Assembly (NCBI GenBank): GCA_903827085.1
Contig: CAIKHC010000059.1
Coordinates: 1 to 20,611 of the forward strand
Source: an uncultured Candidatus Nemicrothrix sp.
GTDB lineage: Bacteria > Actinomycetota > Acidimicrobiia > Acidimicrobiales > Acidimicrobilacustridaceae
Direction: 5' to 3'
Length of the DNA: 20,611 nt
Made by a program: the position numbers and the translations under genes. Below, piece after piece: positions 9,101 through 15,551 of the stretch. Position 1 is the first letter of the stretch, and each line of letters opens with the position of its first letter. The notes below the pieces were generated by a model. The model was not told the origin of the DNA, ran no database searches, and worked only from the letters and a program-made list of their open reading frames with translations.

Positions 9101-9631
9101 AGACTTTTCTTTGCGGCGGCGATATTTCAGGATGCCGGCCGCTTCTTCGATGATTGCACGACGTTCTTCAGGACGAGCGTTGAGTACCGCATCGATCTGG
9201 CCCTGCGAAACAATGACGTGCTGCTGACGACCAACACCACTGTCGGAAAGCAGATCTTGAATGTCGAGAAGGCGACACGGAACGCCATTGAGCGCGTATT
9301 CGCTGTCGCCTGAGCGGAACAACGTACGAGTGATTGTCACCTCGTTGAATTCGATGGGAAGCATCCCCGAGGTGTTGTCGATGGTGAGGCTGACTTCAGC
9401 GCGACCGAGCGCTGAGCGCTTGGTGGTACCGGCAAAAATAACGTCGTCCATTTTCTGCGAACGCACGGCGGAAGGCGCTTGGGCACCAAGCACCCAACCG
9501 ATCGCGTCGACCACATTGGACTTGCCAGAACCGTTAGGGCCCACCACAACGGTGACACCTGGTTCGAGATCAAGAGCTGTCGTATCGGCGAAGGACTTAA
9601 AGCCCTTCATCGTGAGTCGTTTCAGATACAT
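6170..9631 (-). CDS. smc: Chromosome segregation ATPase SMC
   Basis: This 1153-residue protein has full SMC architecture. The N-terminal head carries Walker A GPNGSGKSN (31-39), a Q-loop region near QKMDDVIFAGT (59-69), and VSQGQIDAVLNARPEERR. Two long heptad-rich coiled coils rich in Glu, Arg, Ala and Leu flank a hinge at about 500-640. The C-terminal head has the ABC signature LLSGGERSL (about 1061-1069) and Walker B FYVMDEVEAALDD with D1090. SMC dimers, with ScpA and ScpB (not in this window), load on DNA and align chromosome arms from the origin. The ATG at 9631 overlaps the fpg stop by one base. It is the last gene of the long minus-strand run; ftsY, often next in Actinobacteria, is absent and a convergent MoxR operon sits there instead. 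Length and motifs indicate an intact gene. Confidence 0.98.
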   Translation of the reverse strand: MYLKRLTMKGFKSFADTTALDLEPGVTVVVGPNGSGKSNVVDAIGWVLGAQAPSAVRSQKMDDVIFAGTTKRSALGRAEVSLTIDNTSGMLPIEFNEVTITRTLFRSGDSEYALNGVPCRLLDIQDLLSDSGVGRQQHVIVSQGQIDAVLNARPEERRAIIEEAAGILKYRRRKEKSERRLAATEGNLTRMQDLLREVRRQLRPLERQADAARRHAGVVSELTALRIFIAGRELAGLRARLENGMRGRAELSTEEERLRRSLAELDTQIMSVEAELTAMGGDDLGDGLASYESLFQQARGLSAVLTERRRGVDRLRGASIDQGVVASLEAEAARLSAELAEVGAESEKFEPLAAELVEAEGLLAAERLAFEEQWASGVPAPTGAAAEVRGELAALRTASGRAREERDRIATRATALADKAATLLSETELLRAQLIELESAELPLVEAMESAEVRRSQAETAVQAAEAVHRAAESEKNAWSARVEALALALDEARSRAGTERLAGIDGVLGTVLDLVEIDAGWEAAFEAAVGEALAAVVVDGVDAGRRALEALSAESLSGAVLALGAGRSTRTAPPVGAPLRGHVRARRPDVEPLLDALIGAAVVIDGGWVQAVDASLAHPDAIVVTSSGDRFGVSGWRVGSSGAGATGAALDEATHRADEAVLVAAEAAGVLETARAELAEAASVEAGLARDLDANDSRLTAAGDRLQRAETDRRDAATEAEALSDHLGELTDRVTREDARISELEGMLPDLEAADNELAASARRMAESRARLEEQAAEVGSRRSDLEVRSVAVVERRQFLTGRLAEVETRLEGAAAEREAAEARRLELDRAQTALDRLSALVQDRSALIEGRLSDFRERRRRQSEAARGVAGRLDGLRRQRADQERGLGEVRERLQRAEIDHAEIEMRIEAAVEALRRDLDCEPDVAIASECPELAEGATAAGRARELERDLRLMGPINPLALEEFDALQERHTFLEQQLEDVKESRRELAKVIRAIDGEIVSVFAAAFADVAANFEALFQTLFPGGEGRLKLTEPDNLLLTGIEVEAKPSGKNVRKLSLLSGGERSLTALAYLFAVFRSRPSPFYVMDEVEAALDDMNLSRFLGLVAEFRNDAQLVIVSHQKRTMEAADCLYGVSMQPGGSSRVVSEKVSS

Positions 9632-10467
9632 CAGACCTGACAGACCTCGCAGTAGAAGGTGGACCGACTGGCAACCTTGGTCTTCACGATGTCGTTACGA
9701 CGACAACGACGACACGGCTGCTTGTCACGGTCATACACCTGATGGTGGCTTTGGTAATCGCCGGCTTTACCGAAAAGATCGACGTACTGGCCGTCGCCCA
9801 ACGTTGAGCCGTTGTACTTGATTGCTTCGTGCAGAATCTCGACGAGCGAACGGTAGAGGCGACGAATTTCCTGCGTCGTGAGCGAACCAGTTTCGCGGTC
9901 GTAACGAAGACCAGAGTCGAACAGGATTTCATCGGCATAGATATTGCCGATGCCAGCGATCATTGACTGATCGGTGAGGAACGCCTTAAGCGACTGACTC
10001 TTCGAACGGAGAAGGTGACCGAAGTCGACCCACGACATTGGGGTTTCCACCGGATCGACACCGAGGTTTGAAAGTTCTTCGATCTCAGAAGAGATTTCGT
10101 CGGGAGTGGCGAGGAACATCTCGCCAAATGTGCGCGGATCGATGAAGCGGAGTTGGCCACCCTGCGTGAAGGTGATGGTCACATGTGTGTGCTTTTCGAC
10201 TTCGTCCTTCGGCGTTGCACGACGCAACTGACCTGACATTCGCAAATGAACAATGAGTACCTGTCCATTGTCGAGCGGCATGAGGAGGTACTTCCCTTTG
10301 CGCTGTGAACCTGTGATCTTGGCACCGACAAGACCGGTGATGAAGTCCTCGGGACTCTGTCGTTTGATCGACTTCTTCCCGGTGACTTCGACGCTCTTTA
10401 CCTTGCGTCCGACGACCTCTTTTTCGAGTTCGCGGCGAATGGTTTCTACTTCGGGCAATTCAGGCAT
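9631..10467 (-). CDS. mutM: Formamidopyrimidine-DNA glycosylase
   Basis: This 278-residue protein removes oxidised purines such as 8-oxoguanine and formamidopyrimidines, and nicks the resulting abasic site (base excision repair). The ATG at 10467 gives the invariant N-terminus MPELPEVE; after Met removal Pro becomes the catalytic nucleophile, with Glu next to it. K57 in RKGKY is the usual active-site Lys, and GIGNIYADE (172-180) belongs to the helix-two-turn-helix. A C-terminal zinc finger has C252, C255, C273 and C276, with R268 as the phosphate-contacting Arg. The spacing between the Cys pairs is 17 residues, one more than the usual 16. The start overlaps the rnc stop by 8 nt and the stop overlaps smc by 1 nt, so translation is coupled. 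The rnc-fpg-smc order is conserved in Actinobacteria. Confidence 0.97.
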   Translation of the reverse strand: MPELPEVETIRRELEKEVVGRKVKSVEVTGKKSIKRQSPEDFITGLVGAKITGSQRKGKYLLMPLDNGQVLIVHLRMSGQLRRATPKDEVEKHTHVTITFTQGGQLRFIDPRTFGEMFLATPDEISSEIEELSNLGVDPVETPMSWVDFGHLLRSKSQSLKAFLTDQSMIAGIGNIYADEILFDSGLRYDRETGSLTTQEIRRLYRSLVEILHEAIKYNGSTLGDGQYVDLFGKAGDYQSHHQVYDRDKQPCRRCRRNDIVKTKVASRSTFYCEVCQV

Positions 10468-11185
10468 CGTGCTGCCCACTCTCATGGTTGGGAACGGTCA
10501 CCGTCGACAGGTGGTCGAGCGCGGCTTGCGCTGCGGCCTGTTCGGCGCCCTTCTTTGAGCGACCATCGCCTTCGCCGATGACGTTGCCGTCGACCGATAC
10601 GCGAGCGAAGAATCGCTTCTCGTGATCGGGGCCCTCGGCCCCGAGTTCATAGACCGGCGCCATCGAAAAACGTTGTGCCGTGAGTTCTTGAAGTTGTGAC
10701 TTGAAGTCGCCGTCACCGGGTTCTTCGGCTGCTGCAGCAATAGGTGCCTCGAACAAACCGAGAACAAGTTCGCGAGCGGCATCGATACCGCCGTCGACAA
10801 ACACGGCTCCGATAATGGCTTCCAAAGCATCGGACAGGATTGAGGCCTTCGACCTTCCGCCACTGGCGTCTTCGCCCTTGCCTAAGCGGAGAGCGGGACC
10901 AACACCGAGATCGGCGGCCACCTTGGCCAACGTTGGTTCGCTTACGACTGCCGACCGAACCTTGGCCAGCAAACCTTCGGGCATTTCCGGATGCGAAGTG
11001 AAGAGGTGATCAGTGACGATCACACCCAGCACCGCATCGCCAAGGAATTCGAGCCGCTCGTTCGAGGCCGTGTGACCTGTTTCGGCACACCACGAACGAT
11101 GCGTAAGCGCGAGCAGAAGAGGCCCGGGCTCGGAGAACCCGTAACCCAAGCGATCGACCAGCGCGGTGACGGCGTTGGAGCTCAG
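10460..11185 (-). CDS. rnc: Ribonuclease III
   Basis: The enzyme cleaves double-stranded RNA in rRNA precursors and other transcripts. The catalytic domain shows LALTHRSW and the family signature NERLEFLGDAVLGVIV, whose acidic residues bind Mg2+. A further acidic cluster occurs in DALEAIIGAVFVDGG. A C-terminal double-stranded RNA-binding domain runs from DFKSQLQELTAQ to QAAAQAALDHL. The end is certain, but the start is not. No ATG or GTG in frame precedes LVDRLGYGF, the point where homologues align. The candidates are a CTG at 11185 (241 residues), which is 4 nt after the acpP stop with GAGG just before it, and a TTG at 11218 inside acpP. I list the CTG provisionally. The longer frame up to 11416 is simply acpP read out of frame. 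Translation is probably coupled to acpP. Confidence 0.93.
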   Translation of the reverse strand: MSSNAVTALVDRLGYGFSEPGPLLLALTHRSWCAETGHTASNERLEFLGDAVLGVIVTDHLFTSHPEMPEGLLAKVRSAVVSEPTLAKVAADLGVGPALRLGKGEDASGGRSKASILSDALEAIIGAVFVDGGIDAARELVLGLFEAPIAAAAEEPGDGDFKSQLQELTAQRFSMAPVYELGAEGPDHEKRFFARVSVDGNVIGEGDGRSKKGAEQAAAQAALDHLSTVTVPNHESGQHDA

Positions 11186-11189
11186 GACC

Positions 11190-11480
11190 TCAGCCCAGCT
11201 TTGCCATGACGTAGTCAACGGCGTCGCGGACGGTCTTGAGATCGGCGAGGTCTTCGTCTTCGATGCGGAAGCCAACACTACGCTCGCCGAGTTCCTCTTC
11301 GAGGGCCTCGACCAACTCAATAAGGGCCAGGCTGTCGGCATCGAGGTCGTCGGCGAAGGAATCGCCTTCGTTGATGGCGGTGGGCTCGGTCTCAAGGATG
11401 TCGGCCAACCGGTCACGGACCAGATTCAGGACGAACTCTCGGTCGATGGGGCCTTGTTCGACATGGGTCTCAGCGGGCAC
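11190..11480 (-). CDS. acpP: Acyl carrier protein
   Basis: A small acidic protein of 96 residues with the phosphopantetheine attachment motif DADSLA (S50) at the start of helix II. It ends with the expected helix (TVRDAVDYVMAKLG). It carries the growing acyl chain in fatty acid synthesis and hands acyl groups to PlsX, encoded upstream. The N-terminus is slightly longer than the roughly 80 residues of typical ACPs. The GTG at 11480 is well supported by GAGGAG at 11492-11487 with 6-nt spacing. No fab genes accompany it, unlike the classical plsX-fabD-fabG-acpP order. The 111-bp gap to plsX may hold its own promoter. Confidence 0.93.
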   Translation of the reverse strand: MPAETHVEQGPIDREFVLNLVRDRLADILETEPTAINEGDSFADDLDADSLALIELVEALEEELGERSVGFRIEDEDLADLKTVRDAVDYVMAKLG

Positions 11481-11513
11481 AACAGTCTCCTCGGACGGCG
11501 ATGGAACGGGCCG

Positions 11514-11519
11514 ATCGTA
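11514..11519 (-). promoter_or_regulatory. Possible -10 box upstream of acpP
   Basis: On the minus strand TACGAT (11519-11514) fits TANNNT within the 111-bp gap between plsX and acpP. A transcript starting about 7 nt downstream would have a leader of about 27 nt containing the GAGGAG ribosome site. A TTGACC (11529-11524) sits too close to serve as its -35 box, so the call is weak. Confidence 0.25.
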
Positions 11520-11591
11520 GCGGGGTCAAACTTTGCCCGCTTGTGAAAACTGCTGCTCAACGCCCTGCTGGGACGGGACCGAATCGCGGGT

Positions 11592-12587
11592 TCAGTCGGC
11601 GAGGCGAACGGTGGCGGCGATATGACCAACCACATTGGCGTTCACCATGTCGGCGGCAACACGCACCGCGTTCACCATGGCCCGGTCCGAAGAGGAGCCG
11701 TGGCTGATGATGCACACGCCATCGACACCGAGAAGCATCGCTCCACCTGTGTTCTCAGGATCAAGCGAGTCGTAAAGCGGCATGAGTGACGGCCAGAGTG
11801 CAGCCGCCGCAGCACGAGCTTCGTCAGATGAATCGAAAGCGGCGAGAAGTGAATTGATGATCGACTTCAACGATCCTTCGAGAGTCTTCAACGCGACGTT
11901 GCCAGTGAAGCCATCGGTCACCACGACATCGACGTCGTCGGTCATGATGTCGCGTCCTTCGACGTTTCCGATGAACTGAGCGCCGGTTTCACCGATCCAC
12001 GAACCTTCCGCAAGCAACTTGTGTGTTTCCTTCACAAGCGGATTGCCCTTGGTGGATTCTTCACCGATCGACAACAAACCAACGCGAGGCGACGCGATTC
12101 CGAAACGCTGTCTCGCGAACACTGCGCCCATCTGAGCGAACTGCACCAGCCAGTCGGCATTGCATTCAGAGTTTGCTCCGGCGTCAAGCAGCACCGTTGG
12201 GGTATCGGCGCCAGGAACAGGAATCGGCGTTGCAATTGCTGGCCTTTGGACGCCCTTGATGCGCCCCATCCGCAACAACGCACTTGCCATTGTGGCGCCG
12301 GTGTTTCCCGCGCTCACCATTGCCGAAGCCCTTCCATCGCGAACGGCTTCTGCAGCGCGCACGAGCGATGAATCCTTCATTTTGCGAACGCTTGATCCAG
12401 GATCGGCGTCCATCGCAATAACTTCCGATGCTTCGATGACCTCGAGGCCACCGGTGTCGCCAAGATCCGCAGAGCGCCCGACCAATACAACGGGAATACC
12501 AAGTTCATCGACGGCGCGACGCGCGCCAGCAACGATTGCGCCGGGAGCGTTGTCGCCCCCCATGGCATCGACAGCGATGGGAAGCAT
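11592..12587 (-). CDS. plsX: Phosphate acyltransferase PlsX
   Basis: PlsX converts acyl-ACP and phosphate into acyl-phosphate, the donor used by the membrane enzyme PlsY for the first acylation of glycerol-3-phosphate. The 331-residue protein opens with the family motif IAVDAMGGDNAPG. It contains SAGNTGATMASALLRMG, then DAGANSECNADWLVQFA and DVVVTDGFTGNVALKTLEG, all characteristic. The ATG at 12587 is chosen because it gives the canonical N-terminus and has AAAGG 7 nt upstream; a longer frame to 12659 reads into rpmF. It lies 16 nt after rpmF, the very common rpmF-plsX pairing, and before acpP, whose acylated product is its substrate. The length is normal and the gene looks intact. Confidence 0.96.
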   Translation of the reverse strand: MLPIAVDAMGGDNAPGAIVAGARRAVDELGIPVVLVGRSADLGDTGGLEVIEASEVIAMDADPGSSVRKMKDSSLVRAAEAVRDGRASAMVSAGNTGATMASALLRMGRIKGVQRPAIATPIPVPGADTPTVLLDAGANSECNADWLVQFAQMGAVFARQRFGIASPRVGLLSIGEESTKGNPLVKETHKLLAEGSWIGETGAQFIGNVEGRDIMTDDVDVVVTDGFTGNVALKTLEGSLKSIINSLLAAFDSSDEARAAAAALWPSLMPLYDSLDPENTGGAMLLGVDGVCIISHGSSSDRAMVNAVRVAADMVNANVVGHIAATVRLAD

Positions 12588-12603
12588 GCGTGCCCTTTCG
12601 GGA

Positions 12604-12783
12604 TCAGTCGACGTTGAGAGCCTGGCGGCCGTTGTACCAACCGCAGTTGCCACACACAACGTGCGGACGCTTCACGGCGCCACAACGCGGACAGGTGCTG
12701 CGAGCCGGAGTGGCGATACGCCAAGCTGAGGCACGACGGCTGCGGCTCTTGGACTTCGAGGTCTTCTTCTTGGGTACGGCCAT
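12604..12783 (-). CDS. rpmF: 50S ribosomal protein L32
   Basis: This 59-residue basic protein opens MAVPKKKTSKSKSRSRRA, the L32 hallmark. It has a zinc ribbon with C31, C34, C44 and C47 (CPRC...CGNC), so it is the zinc-binding version; some Actinobacteria also carry a cysteine-free paralogue for zinc starvation. It is a structural protein of the large ribosomal subunit. The ATG at 12783 has AGGAA with 5-nt spacing. It is preceded by DUF177 with a 75-bp GC-rich gap and followed by plsX. Confidence 0.97.
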   Translation of the reverse strand: MAVPKKKTSKSKSRSRRASAWRIATPARSTCPRCGAVKRPHVVCGNCGWYNGRQALNVD

Positions 12784-12858
12784 GGTCGTTCCTGATTCGG
12801 GGGGCGGCACACTGAGCCGCTCGCGGGACCGGGGGGTGCCCCGGGCAGACGGAGGACT

Positions 12859-13401
12859 CTACTCGCCGAGGTCGCCCGGTTCGAAGTCCAGTTCTGCCAG
12901 GGCTGCCCAGCGGGGGTCAGAGATGGGTCCAGAACCCTCAACTTCCTCGGATTCCTCGCCCTCTCCTGCGACCCGGGCTGGGAACAATTCCGGGGCAGGA
13001 CCTCGGCAATCTGCAGCACACAGCGGGGCGAGGGGCAGTGCCAAGAGCACCGCATCTCGCACCATTGCCTCGAGATTCACGATGTCGTCGGCCATGGCGT
13101 AGGTCTCGCCCTCAACGGGACGAGGTTCGAAGATTTCCCGGATCTGAGCTACCGATCGACCTTCGACGGGCTGCAGGCAGCGTCGACATTCACCCACCCA
13201 CGGGGTCGTGATGCTGCCCGTCGCAACGAGTCCATTACTAAGGGTCTCAAGTTCAAGATCAAGATCGATCGTCGCGCCGTCCGGCACCGTGGCCGAGGTG
13301 ATCGCTAAACCAGGGAGCTCGACCGATTCAGTGAACTGACGCCGTGCTCCGGGATGTCGACGAAGGTCTGCGATCGGCACGACCAAAGGTCGGTAGGTCA
13401 T
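12859..13401 (-). CDS. DUF177/YceD family protein
   Basis: This 180-residue acidic protein belongs to the YceD/DUF177 family, which is nearly always encoded immediately before rpmF. The two family Cys pairs are C72/C75 (GECRRCLQPV) and C128/C132 (LCAADCRG), and the C-terminal motif is DPRWAALAEL. The family is linked to 23S rRNA accumulation and ribosome assembly in E. coli and plants; the molecular role is not settled. A stretch rich in glutamate (GEGEESEEVEG) separates the second Cys pair from the end. Its ATG at 13401 lies 3 nt after the stop of the SepIVA-like gene. The genome order matches Rv2927c-Rv2926c-rnc in M. tuberculosis apart from the added rpmF-plsX-acpP. Confidence 0.9.
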   Translation of the reverse strand: MTYRPLVVPIADLRRHPGARRQFTESVELPGLAITSATVPDGATIDLDLELETLSNGLVATGSITTPWVGECRRCLQPVEGRSVAQIREIFEPRPVEGETYAMADDIVNLEAMVRDAVLLALPLAPLCAADCRGPAPELFPARVAGEGEESEEVEGSGPISDPRWAALAELDFEPGDLGE

Positions 13402-13404
13402 CGA

Positions 13405-14295
13405 TTACGCGAGATCCTGATCGAAGAAGTTCGAAGCGGCGTCGCGAATCGTCTGAGTTGGATGGTTCGAAGATGGGGGTGGCGGAAGGTCGGAGTAGCG
13501 ATCCTCGACCACGGTAAGACGCGGACGATCGTCGTAGACGTCGTAGTCGTCGTCGAACGGAAGTGCTCCGTCGTCCCAAGAGTCGGAGTTGACCATGCCC
13601 TCGGCGTCGTACAAGGCGGGCGCATCATCAAGTTGCGAAAGTTCGTCGTAGACCGAAGGTTGCGAGGGCGGTGCGGAAAAGTCTTGACCTTGCTCGTCGT
13701 AGATTTCCTGTTCGGAGGCACCTTCGACGCCGTGTTCGGCAGCAGCCGCTGCTTCGGCAAGAAGATTGGTGCCCTGCAACTTCGCTCGGCCAGCGCCAAC
13801 GAGTTTCTGCGTACGTTCCAGCACGATTTCGAAACTGGCGAGTTTCTGATCACAGAAGTCTTCGACCTCGTGACGCAATCGACGAGCATCTGCTTGGGCA
13901 GCATCGACGATGTCGTACGCCCGTTGTTCGGCGGCTTTCACGACCTCGGTGCGCTGCACCATACGTTCGGCTCGGGTACGCGCTTGTTCGATGACGTCGT
14001 CGGCTTCGTGGCGCGTTCGAGCAAGGAATTCTTCGCGTTCCTTAAGCAACCAACGAGCAGCACGGAGTTCCTCGGGCAAGGATTCGAGCGCTTCATCGAG
14101 AAGAACAAGAACCTCGTCCTTCACGATCATTGATGAAGCAGACAACGGCACATCACGCGCGTTCTCGATCAGGTCGCGCAGCGTGAGCAGCAGGTCTTCG
14201 GTCTCGGCCGGGTGGTACTGCGCGCCGACCGATGGCGGAGTGAGATCGATCTCGATGTCGTGATCGTCGAATGAGGGATTGTCGTACTGGCTCAC
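13405..14295 (-). CDS. SepIVA/Rv2927c-like coiled-coil septal growth protein
   Basis: This 296-residue protein has no enzyme motif. Residues about 30-175 are mostly helical and charged, with coiled-coil stretches such as RTRHEADDVIEQARTRAERM and RAYDIVDAAQADARRLRHEV. This is the pattern of DivIVA-like and ATP-synthase-b-like proteins. Residues about 190-280 are a disordered, acidic segment with Tyr, Pro and runs of Asp, and the last 17 residues (TQTIRDAASNFFDQDLA) look like a short binding motif. Its place directly before the DUF177 gene equals that of Rv2927c, whose M. smegmatis counterpart SepIVA is needed for septation and growth. I infer the same family from context and composition, not from an alignment. 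The GTG start at 14295 overlaps the coaD stop (GTGA). Partner proteins are unknown. Confidence 0.72.
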   Translation of the reverse strand: MSQYDNPSFDDHDIEIDLTPPSVGAQYHPAETEDLLLTLRDLIENARDVPLSASSMIVKDEVLVLLDEALESLPEELRAARWLLKEREEFLARTRHEADDVIEQARTRAERMVQRTEVVKAAEQRAYDIVDAAQADARRLRHEVEDFCDQKLASFEIVLERTQKLVGAGRAKLQGTNLLAEAAAAAEHGVEGASEQEIYDEQGQDFSAPPSQPSVYDELSQLDDAPALYDAEGMVNSDSWDDGALPFDDDYDVYDDRPRLTVVEDRYSDLPPPPSSNHPTQTIRDAASNFFDQDLA

Positions 14296-14771
14296 GATCC
14301 GTACTTCTCCTGAAGTCGTTTGGCAACGGCCGGTGGCACCATGGGTGTCACGTCGCCGCCGAAGCGGGTGATCTCTCGAAGCAACTTCGACGCAAGGAAC
14401 GAGTTCCCTGAGGCCGAAGGGATGAACAACGTGTCCACGCCTGAAATTTTCTGGTTCATCTGCGCCATCTGCAGTTCGCTCTCAAAGTCGGAGACAGCAC
14501 GCAGACCCTTCACGATGAAGTCGGCGTCCATTTCCTTTGCGAGATCGACAACGAGCGATGCGAACATCGTGACCTTGACATTGGGAAGGTGTGCGACTGA
14601 TTCCTCGAGCATCTCTCGACGCTCATCGAGCGAGAACAATGGCTCGCCCTTCTGAGGGTTACGCATGGCAGCAACGATGACCTCGTCGAACAGACGCGAC
14701 GCAGTCGCGATGATCTCAAGGTGACCGTTATGGATCGGGTCGAACGATCCCGGGTAAAGCACTCGGGTCAC
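14292..14771 (-). CDS. coaD: Phosphopantetheine adenylyltransferase
   Basis: CoaD transfers an adenylyl group from ATP to 4'-phosphopantetheine, the penultimate step of coenzyme A synthesis. The 159-residue protein begins RVLYPGSFDPIHNGHLEII with the nucleotidyltransferase HxGH motif at 14-17. KGLRAVSDFESELQMAQMN (88-106) is the substrate-binding region. The ATP-binding ISSS-type motif is changed to LASK (126-129) before LLRE. The length is that of the family. The start is a GTG at 14771 that overlaps the rsmD stop by 4 nt (GTGA), and the end overlaps the next gene in the same way. The rsmD-coaD pair is conserved across bacteria. Confidence 0.97.
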   Translation of the reverse strand: MTRVLYPGSFDPIHNGHLEIIATASRLFDEVIVAAMRNPQKGEPLFSLDERREMLEESVAHLPNVKVTMFASLVVDLAKEMDADFIVKGLRAVSDFESELQMAQMNQKISGVDTLFIPSASGNSFLASKLLREITRFGGDVTPMVPPAVAKRLQEKYGS

Positions 14772-15337
14772 GGAGACTCCGGACTGTCGGGGGGCAGTAG
14801 GACGCTTACGAGCGTACCCCCGTACCTCTTCTCCCTACGTGCATCCCATCCAGTCGGAAGCGTGATCTCTCGCGCTGATTCGGCAACAACGACACCGCCT
14901 GCAGCGATGTAACTCACAAGGTCAAGGACTTCAGACCACAGTTCGTCATCGGCCACGTAGGGCGGATCGATCAGCACGAGATCAAACAAAGGGAGTGACG
15001 AGCTTTTTGCTGCGTCTCTCAACCACCCCATTGCGTCTTGGGCCACAACTGTGGCTTGACCAAGAAATCCCGTTGTTTCAAGGTTGGTGCTGATGGCTTT
15101 GCGGGCGTCACGGCCATGGTCAACGAATACGCACGAGGCCGCCCCGCGAGACAGAGCTTCAATTCCCAGGGCACCAGAGCCGGCAAACAGATCGAGCACC
15201 CGTGCGTCGTCGACTGCATCAAGACTGACGAGCGAGTTGAACATCGACTCTCGAACGCGATCAAGGGTAGGACGGGTATCGCTCCCTTCAGGAGCCACCA
15301 ATCTGCGTCCTCTTGCTTGGCCGGCAACAACCCTCAT
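14768..15337 (-). CDS. rsmD: 16S rRNA (guanine966-N2)-methyltransferase
   Basis: This 189-residue class I methyltransferase modifies G966 of 16S rRNA with S-adenosylmethionine. MRVVAGQARGRRL followed by RPTLDRVRESMFNSL is the family N-terminus. The SAM-binding loop is LDLFAGSGALG (48-58), and the catalytic motif IV is DPPY (124-127). The ATG at 15337 gives this N-terminus; a longer frame to 15427 would run into the divergent gene. There is no ribosome-binding site before the ATG, but TACGGT lies 7 nt upstream, as for a leaderless mRNA. It is the first gene of the ten-gene run that ends with smc. Confidence 0.95.
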   Translation of the reverse strand: MRVVAGQARGRRLVAPEGSDTRPTLDRVRESMFNSLVSLDAVDDARVLDLFAGSGALGIEALSRGAASCVFVDHGRDARKAISTNLETTGFLGQATVVAQDAMGWLRDAAKSSSLPLFDLVLIDPPYVADDELWSEVLDLVSYIAAGGVVVAESAREITLPTGWDARREKRYGGTLVSVLLPPDSPESP

Positions 15338-15360
15338 GCCGGCGACCGTACCCTGTGACG
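15338..15360. promoter_or_regulatory. Compact bidirectional promoter with overlapping -10 boxes (candidate)
   Basis: The whole gap between the divergent starts of rsmD (15337) and the zinc-ribbon gene (15361) is 23 bp. On the plus strand TACCCT (15349-15354) lies 6 nt before ATG 15361. On the minus strand TACGGT (15350-15345) lies 7 nt before ATG 15337. The two TANNNT boxes share the central TA. Neither gene has a ribosome site. Any -35 contacts would fall inside the opposite coding region; no good match is seen there. Confidence 0.5.
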
Positions 15361-15537
15361 ATGGATGCCGAACTCGGAATGACCTGCGTCGACTGCGGAG
15401 GCACCCTTCACCCGTTGTCCTACCCACCCGAGGACGGCTGGGAACCAGGCGATGTTGTGGCCTATCGCTGCCCCGATTGCAACGAACGATTCGACATCGT
15501 CCTTGGCGATCCGTCGGACGACGACGACCGTTACTGA
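15361..15537 (+). CDS. Small zinc-ribbon protein of unknown function
   Basis: A 58-residue protein with two Cys pairs, C9/C12 (CVDC) and C37/C40 (CPDC), about 24 residues apart. This is a typical single zinc ribbon. The C-terminus is acidic (DPSDDDDRY). It is too short for an enzyme and could be a nucleic-acid- or protein-binding adaptor; I recognise no named family. The ATG at 15361 is chosen because the methionine leads directly into the first CxxC and TACCCT sits 6 nt upstream; a longer frame from 15313 would overlap rsmD. The SnoaL-like gene follows after 14 nt, so they are probably co-transcribed. Confidence 0.75.
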   Translation: MDAELGMTCVDCGGTLHPLSYPPEDGWEPGDVVAYRCPDCNERFDIVLGDPSDDDDRY

Positions 15538-15551
15538 CACGAGGTCACACC

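Noticed and set aside
11186..11416. N-terminal extension of RNase III upstream of 11185
   Set aside because: The residues are low-complexity Ser/Pro sequence produced by reading acpP out of frame; RNase III homologues begin after this point.
12784..12858. Possible attenuator hairpin in the GC-rich gap before rpmF
   Set aside because: Only short, imperfect C/G pairings can be drawn, with no T-tract and no clear alternative structure, so I do not call it.
13354..14133. A 259-residue plus-strand open frame antisense to the SepIVA-like gene
   Set aside because: It opposes a gene that fits its operon by 4-bp and 3-bp junctions, and shows only Val/Phe/Gly-rich antisense composition.
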